Part shown: positions 6,221 to 9,604 of the stretch, in pieces
Layout: every line of letters starts with the position of its first letter
How positions within the stretch are numbered: position 1 is the stretch's first letter
Assembly: GCA_964235705.1 (NCBI GenBank)
Contig: CAXSDP010000114.1
Coordinates: forward strand, 1-9,604
Length of the DNA stretch: 9,604 nucleotides
Reading direction: 5' to 3'
From: RH-AL1 sp964235705
Lineage (GTDB): Bacteria; Pseudomonadota; Alphaproteobacteria; Rhizobiales; Beijerinckiaceae
Translations under genes and position numbers: made by a program
The notes under the pieces: model-generated
Database searches by the model: none
Told to the model about the DNA's origin: nothing
The model's input: only the letters and a program-made list of their open reading frames with translations

Positions 6221-9052
6221 TCATTTCACCGCAGCTTTGGTTTTTCGCGTTTGCTTGGGCGTACTCGTTGTAGCCTTGACCGCCGCTGATTTCGGGGCGA
6301 GTGGCGCTGCGCGTTTTTCGTAGATCTCAAAAAGGTGCTCCACCCGCTCCCGTTCAGATGCGAATGGCTTGGTCCGGTATAGGCGGTCCACTGCGCGATC
6401 CAGCGCCGTGTGCGCCTTTCGGATATCATGCGGCATGACATCCGCATCATATAGATCAGATAGCGATTGTGTGTTGTGCTTTATTCGAATATTACGAATT
6501 GCTTGACCTAATTTCGAGACGGCTTCTTTCTCAATAGCTGTCATCTCTGGCCAGCAGAACGAGTAATAGACTGCTGGAGAATAGCTGTAATCACTTTTGA
6601 GCCGCCCTGCCACTGTTCTGAGCCATGCCATATGCATTGCAGAAGAAAGAATAGAAAAATATAGGATGTCTCCATTCGGAATAATTTGTAATTTGTTTGA
6701 TGCGATCACATTTGGTTCAAGAATGTCGAACGGGACATATTCCCGTGTTTCCGAGGACACCTCCGCTACACAAAGGTAAGGGACCGAAGGTTGGCGATCT
6801 TGCGTGAATAGGGTAGGTGAGTTCGCCATAGCTTTGACGGTAGCAGTATCGCTGTTAAGGCGAGCCGATCGGACGCGAGCAAGACGTTCGGCAAGTGGCT
6901 TCGATGCTTTGAGTGCAGAGGCAGGCTGATCTTTTAGCCATAGACACCAACGCCACTCACCGGAGAACAATTCATCGCCTCCGACGTAGGGGCGCAACCA
7001 TGCCTCTGCTTTCGGTTCCTGCTTCAGAAACTCAACCCGCTGCGCGTCAGTCAGAATGAGGTTGCTGAACGTCAGATACCCACCAGCAGGACTTCTTATC
7101 CTGGCCCCATCGGTCGGCTGACTGCCCTTGTGCATCTTGAGCATGCCATCTTGCGGCTTACCACGGCGCGGCAAGGCATAGTGTGGAGCATCAATTAAAT
7201 AGCCATTGATCTGTTTTACTGACGAGCTTTGTGGTTCCGATCTCACCGTCGCATAATCAAATACTAGGCGTTCATTGACCTCTCCAAGCGTCATGCCGGT
7301 GATGACGCAATGAACTGCAGCCTGTCCTCTTGCCTCACTGTTCCATGTGAATGAGCGATGGGCGAAGAAGATTGAGAGACCTTTTTTGAACAGAGGCTCC
7401 CAAAGGATGCTAGCCTGTTCACCTTGTGTAATGGAGTTGGTTGAAACAAAAGCAATCAAAATCTTCTTATTTTTGCTGGCGTAATCAACAGCGAGTCTGA
7501 ACCAGCATGTCACATAGTCGAGTCTGTTGACCTGCCCGTTCTTTCCCCAAATGCGATGCATGTCCATCTGTTGATTGTCATCTCGGTACTGATGGCCTAC
7601 AAAGGGTGGATTACCGATAATGTAGGAACATTTTACAGCAGGAAGAATGTCATTCCAGTCCATTTGTAATGCATTGCCAGAGTATATGTGCGGAGACTTT
7701 TTTAATGGAATGCGCGTGAATACGAGGCCAAATTCGTTGCTCAACTCAACGTTAGCGATGTGATCCATCATCCACATTGCGACTTCTGCAATGCGGGCAG
7801 GAAACTCCTCAATCTCAATGCCATAAAATTGATCGATGTCGACCTTTGAAAAGGCTTTTGCATCTAAAGAAAGCTGGTCGTCTTCTAATAGATACTTTAA
7901 GACTTTTAATTCGAGGCGTCGAATTTCGCGATAAGCTATAATTAAGAAATTTCCGCAACCGCAAGCAGGATCTAAGATGCGTAATTTGCTCAGATCATCT
8001 TGAAATTGTTGTAGCGCAGCAATGCGACCCCGCTTCAGAGCGAGTAAATGATTGATCTTTTGTTCAAGATCGTCGATAAATAGTGGTCTTATAACCTTTA
8101 GAATGTTCTTCTCAGAGGTATAGTGAGCCCCTAACTGTCGCCGTTTTTTCTTTTTCATAACTGATTGGAACAGAGATCCAAAGATGGCAGGAGAAACCGT
8201 TTCCCACTTAAACTCGGATGCTTCAATCAATGATCGGCGCATAGCGGAATTGAAAGAGGGTATCCTCAAGGCTTCTCTGAATAGTTCTCCGTTGATGTAT
8301 GGAAAATCAGCTAAATCTTCGTCGAGATTGTTAGGTCTCTCGGTTTCTGGTGTATCTAAAACCTGGAACAATTCACTCAGAGCGGCCCCGAGGTAGGACC
8401 CATCCTCATTTGTGCGTTCGTGCAGCCAAGTCTCGAATATACCGCGGGGCTCGAAAATCCCGACGCTATCGGCAAAAAGGCAAAACACGATCCTGACAAG
8501 GAAACGCTCAAGGTTGTGACCTGTGTAACCGGAGGTTTCAAGAGCGTCGTGAACCGCCCCCATCAGCTCTGCGGCCTTGAAATTGGCTGGAGGTTGATCG
8601 GCATATACGCGAACCTCTCGGCCGAGAATAAATCCAAAGCGCTCTATGTGTTTGGAGAAATCCTTTAGATTAAAAGGCCACTCTTCGCTTTCTTGAAGGT
8701 CATACAGGACAAAGGACTGAAAATCGCTCACGAGAATGTAGCGCGGATGTTCAGTAGGTTTAAGAGAAGAGCAATAATCTAGTGCTTGTTCATTTGCCTT
8801 TTGGAGGTCCTTTCCAGCACTTTTCTGTTCAACAATGAGTTGACCTGGCCAGAAAAGATCAATGAAGCCCGTGGAATTATCTAGCTTCTTCACCTGCTTT
8901 TCAAAAATCGCAACCCGCTTTCGTTCTACACCGAATACCCTGAAGAAATCATTGTAGAAGCTTTGTGACTCACCTTTTTCGTAATGGGCGTCCTTCCATT
9001 CTTGAGAGAACTGAACCGCTCTCGTCCGTATCTCATTCCAGTTCAGCCGCAC
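6221..9052 (-). CDS. MmeI-family Type IIL/IIG restriction-modification enzyme
   Basis: This 943-residue single-chain enzyme is predicted to methylate adenine at its own recognition site and cut unmodified DNA at a distance. The GTG start at 9052 gives the family's N-terminus (RLNWNEIRTRA); no ATG occurs for about 160 codons after it. The nuclease domain carries FIDLFWPGQLIVEQK, that is Asp65-X9-Glu75-X-Lys77, the MmeI spacing. A helical connector covers about 155-290 and includes FPYINGELF. The methyltransferase has SPAIFGSLFQSVM then LGAHYTSE (307-314), SAM motif I DPACGCGNF (361-369) and catalytic NPPF (481-484). The target-recognition domain (about 610-835) has SSETREYVP and AMHMAWLRTVAGRLKSDYSYS. 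The C-terminal tail (about 915-943) is Lys/Ala/Thr-rich. No frameshift interrupts it, length is near MmeI's, and all catalytic residues are present. It is far more AT-rich than its neighbours, so it is horizontally acquired. It is convergent with mutL, and no separate methylase or specificity gene is present or needed. A modification-only role is possible. Confidence 0.93.
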   Translation of the reverse strand: MRLNWNEIRTRAVQFSQEWKDAHYEKGESQSFYNDFFRVFGVERKRVAIFEKQVKKLDNSTGFIDLFWPGQLIVEQKSAGKDLQKANEQALDYCSSLKPTEHPRYILVSDFQSFVLYDLQESEEWPFNLKDFSKHIERFGFILGREVRVYADQPPANFKAAELMGAVHDALETSGYTGHNLERFLVRIVFCLFADSVGIFEPRGIFETWLHERTNEDGSYLGAALSELFQVLDTPETERPNNLDEDLADFPYINGELFREALRIPSFNSAMRRSLIEASEFKWETVSPAIFGSLFQSVMKKKKRRQLGAHYTSEKNILKVIRPLFIDDLEQKINHLLALKRGRIAALQQFQDDLSKLRILDPACGCGNFLIIAYREIRRLELKVLKYLLEDDQLSLDAKAFSKVDIDQFYGIEIEEFPARIAEVAMWMMDHIANVELSNEFGLVFTRIPLKKSPHIYSGNALQMDWNDILPAVKCSYIIGNPPFVGHQYRDDNQQMDMHRIWGKNGQVNRLDYVTCWFRLAVDYASKNKKILIAFVSTNSITQGEQASILWEPLFKKGLSIFFAHRSFTWNSEARGQAAVHCVITGMTLGEVNERLVFDYATVRSEPQSSSVKQINGYLIDAPHYALPRRGKPQDGMLKMHKGSQPTDGARIRSPAGGYLTFSNLILTDAQRVEFLKQEPKAEAWLRPYVGGDELFSGEWRWCLWLKDQPASALKASKPLAERLARVRSARLNSDTATVKAMANSPTLFTQDRQPSVPYLCVAEVSSETREYVPFDILEPNVIASNKLQIIPNGDILYFSILSSAMHMAWLRTVAGRLKSDYSYSPAVYYSFCWPEMTAIEKEAVSKLGQAIRNIRIKHNTQSLSDLYDADVMPHDIRKAHTALDRAVDRLYRTKPFASERERVEHLFEIYEKRAAPLAPKSAAVKATTSTPKQTRKTKAAVK

Positions 9053-9411
9053 TGTCCGCCCGCTCTTTGTACGTCCCGCGCTTCTTCGCGGCTGCGTCCG
9101 CAGCTTCCACCAAGGCCACGATATCCGCAACCTCCCACAAGCGATCTGTGAGCCCAGTCTGCATCGCGGGGGGTGATGCGCACCTTCCCGTGAAGCCTGA
9201 CGCAGTTGTAGTACATACAGTGGAGCGCAACCGCGTATGCGTGACTCTGGACTTTCTTGCTGAACGCATTGGTGAGAAGGGTAAACCGGCGCATGTACAT
9301 CCGTATGGTGAGGTTCTAGCGCTCGACGTACGGCGTCGAGATGTGGGCCATGTCGGGGTTGTCCTCAACCTTCACCTTGCGGGCGCCCGTGCATTCTGCG
9401 GAGCTATAGCG
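9033..9411 (-). pseudogene. Broken C-terminal fragment of an IS1-type transposase
   Basis: Reading the - strand from 9411 gives RYSSAECTGARK, then HISTPYVER, a TAG stop (9318-9316), NLTIRM, MRRFTLLTNAFSKKVQ, AVALHCMYYN and VRITP. After a one-base shift at a run of six Gs (9168-9173 on the + strand) the reading continues as AMQTGLTDRLWEVADIVALV and KKRGTYKERA, ending at TGA 9035-9033. This is the C-terminal part of transposases annotated as IS1 family in alpha- and betaproteobacteria, recognised from memory. A further in-frame TGA (9417-9415) lies just before it. The N-terminal half with most catalytic residues is missing. The gene is dead: truncated, one nonsense codon, one frameshift. Its last 20 bases overlap the first codons of the restriction-modification gene. 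Confidence 0.85.
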
Positions 9412-9604
9412 TGTTCATTCTCTAAATATGCCATGCTCACACATCGGGGCTAAGCGGTGTCATCCGACCTTAATTCAAAATGATCCACTACCCGCCGGCT
9501 CGCATCCTGGCTTCTTGGCGAGGGACGTGGCACACCTCCCAGCGGCATAACCGCAGCCCCCACGGGACGCCGGTGACGCCGTCAGACCACGATGGACGAA
9601 GCGT
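9412..9604. other. Window end without a supportable gene; probable mobile-element debris
   Basis: I find no gene here on either strand. Reading frames are short and match nothing I recognise. The stretch contains the right inverted repeat (9473-9499) and returns to GC-rich composition after about 9490. An ATG at 9592 on the + strand has no ribosome binding site and runs off the edge. Non-coding or relic IS sequence is the most economical reading. Confidence 0.4.
9473..9499 (-). repeat. Right copy of the inverted repeat bracketing the foreign block
   Basis: On the - strand this reads GCCGGC, then GGGTAGTGGATCA, then TTTTGAAT, matching 6185-6211 at 22 of 27 positions in inverted orientation. 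Together the copies enclose the restriction-modification gene and the transposase fragment. This end lies in GC-rich sequence beyond the IS1-type remnant. GATCATTTTGAATT is the kind of sequence I recall near IS21-element ends, with moderate confidence. Confidence 0.5.

Noticed and set aside
9053..9130. ATG at 9130 as the start of the restriction-modification gene
   Set aside because: The 26 extra residues are an out-of-frame reading of the transposase remnant, and the family N-terminus begins at the GTG at 9052.
8965..9453. 162-codon open frame on the + strand
   Set aside because: It lies antisense to both the methyltransferase start and the transposase fragment, which explain the sequence.
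6173..9507. GCATCC at 6173-6178 and 9502-9507 as a target-site duplication
   Set aside because: The distances from the inverted repeats are unequal and a six-base match is easily due to chance; kept only as something to test.
1..9604. tRNA, rRNA, CRISPR array or riboswitch
   Set aside because: I saw no cloverleaf, no regularly spaced repeats and no known aptamer core on either strand.

Overview
The window reads as chromosome of a high-GC alphaproteobacterium, most likely order Hyphomicrobiales (Rhizobiales). The basis is the very GC-rich coding sequence, the pair of M16 zinc-peptidase genes followed by mutL, and a MutL of the endonuclease-competent type found in bacteria without MutH. Genus is not determinable here, although the layout is reminiscent of Methylobacterium-like genomes. 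I ran no searches; family calls come from motifs I can read.

Positions 1-6128 are ordinary core genome, all on the + strand. First comes a small exported protein with a DUF3035/BamF-like proline-rich stretch (114-653). Next are two consecutive M16B peptidase genes (838-2250 and 2315-3604). The first keeps the zinc-binding HXXEH motif. The second has lost it but keeps the Arg/Tyr pair, so the two look like the catalytic and non-catalytic halves of one heterodimeric protease. A small EthD-type ferredoxin-like-fold protein follows (3829-4173), preceded by a striking 33-base inverted repeat (3712-3744). Then comes mutL (4242-6128), with intact ATPase, beta-clamp and endonuclease motifs and a possible near-leaderless promoter.

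Positions about 6185-9500 are foreign. Base composition drops abruptly: by hand count, 22 of 60 bases are G/C at 7861-7920, against 49 of 60 at 5821-5880. On the - strand, convergent with mutL, lies one large intact gene (9052 down to 6221). It encodes a single-chain MmeI-family (Type IIL/IIG) restriction-modification enzyme: an N-terminal D-X9-E-Q-K nuclease, a helical connector, an N6-adenine methyltransferase with DPACGCGNF and NPPF, and an MmeI-type target-recognition domain. Its GTG start lies inside the 3' end of a broken IS1-type transposase fragment (9411 down to 9033). Its original upstream region has therefore apparently been replaced by insertion-sequence debris.

The foreign block is bracketed by an imperfect 27-base inverted repeat (6185-6211 and 9473-9499, 22 of 27 positions matching) that resembles the terminal repeats of IS21-type elements. 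The last 190 bases hold no gene I can support and are probably more mobile-element debris.

The window holds no novel multi-gene system that I can defend. The most interesting item is the self-contained restriction-modification gene inside its insertion-sequence-derived frame.
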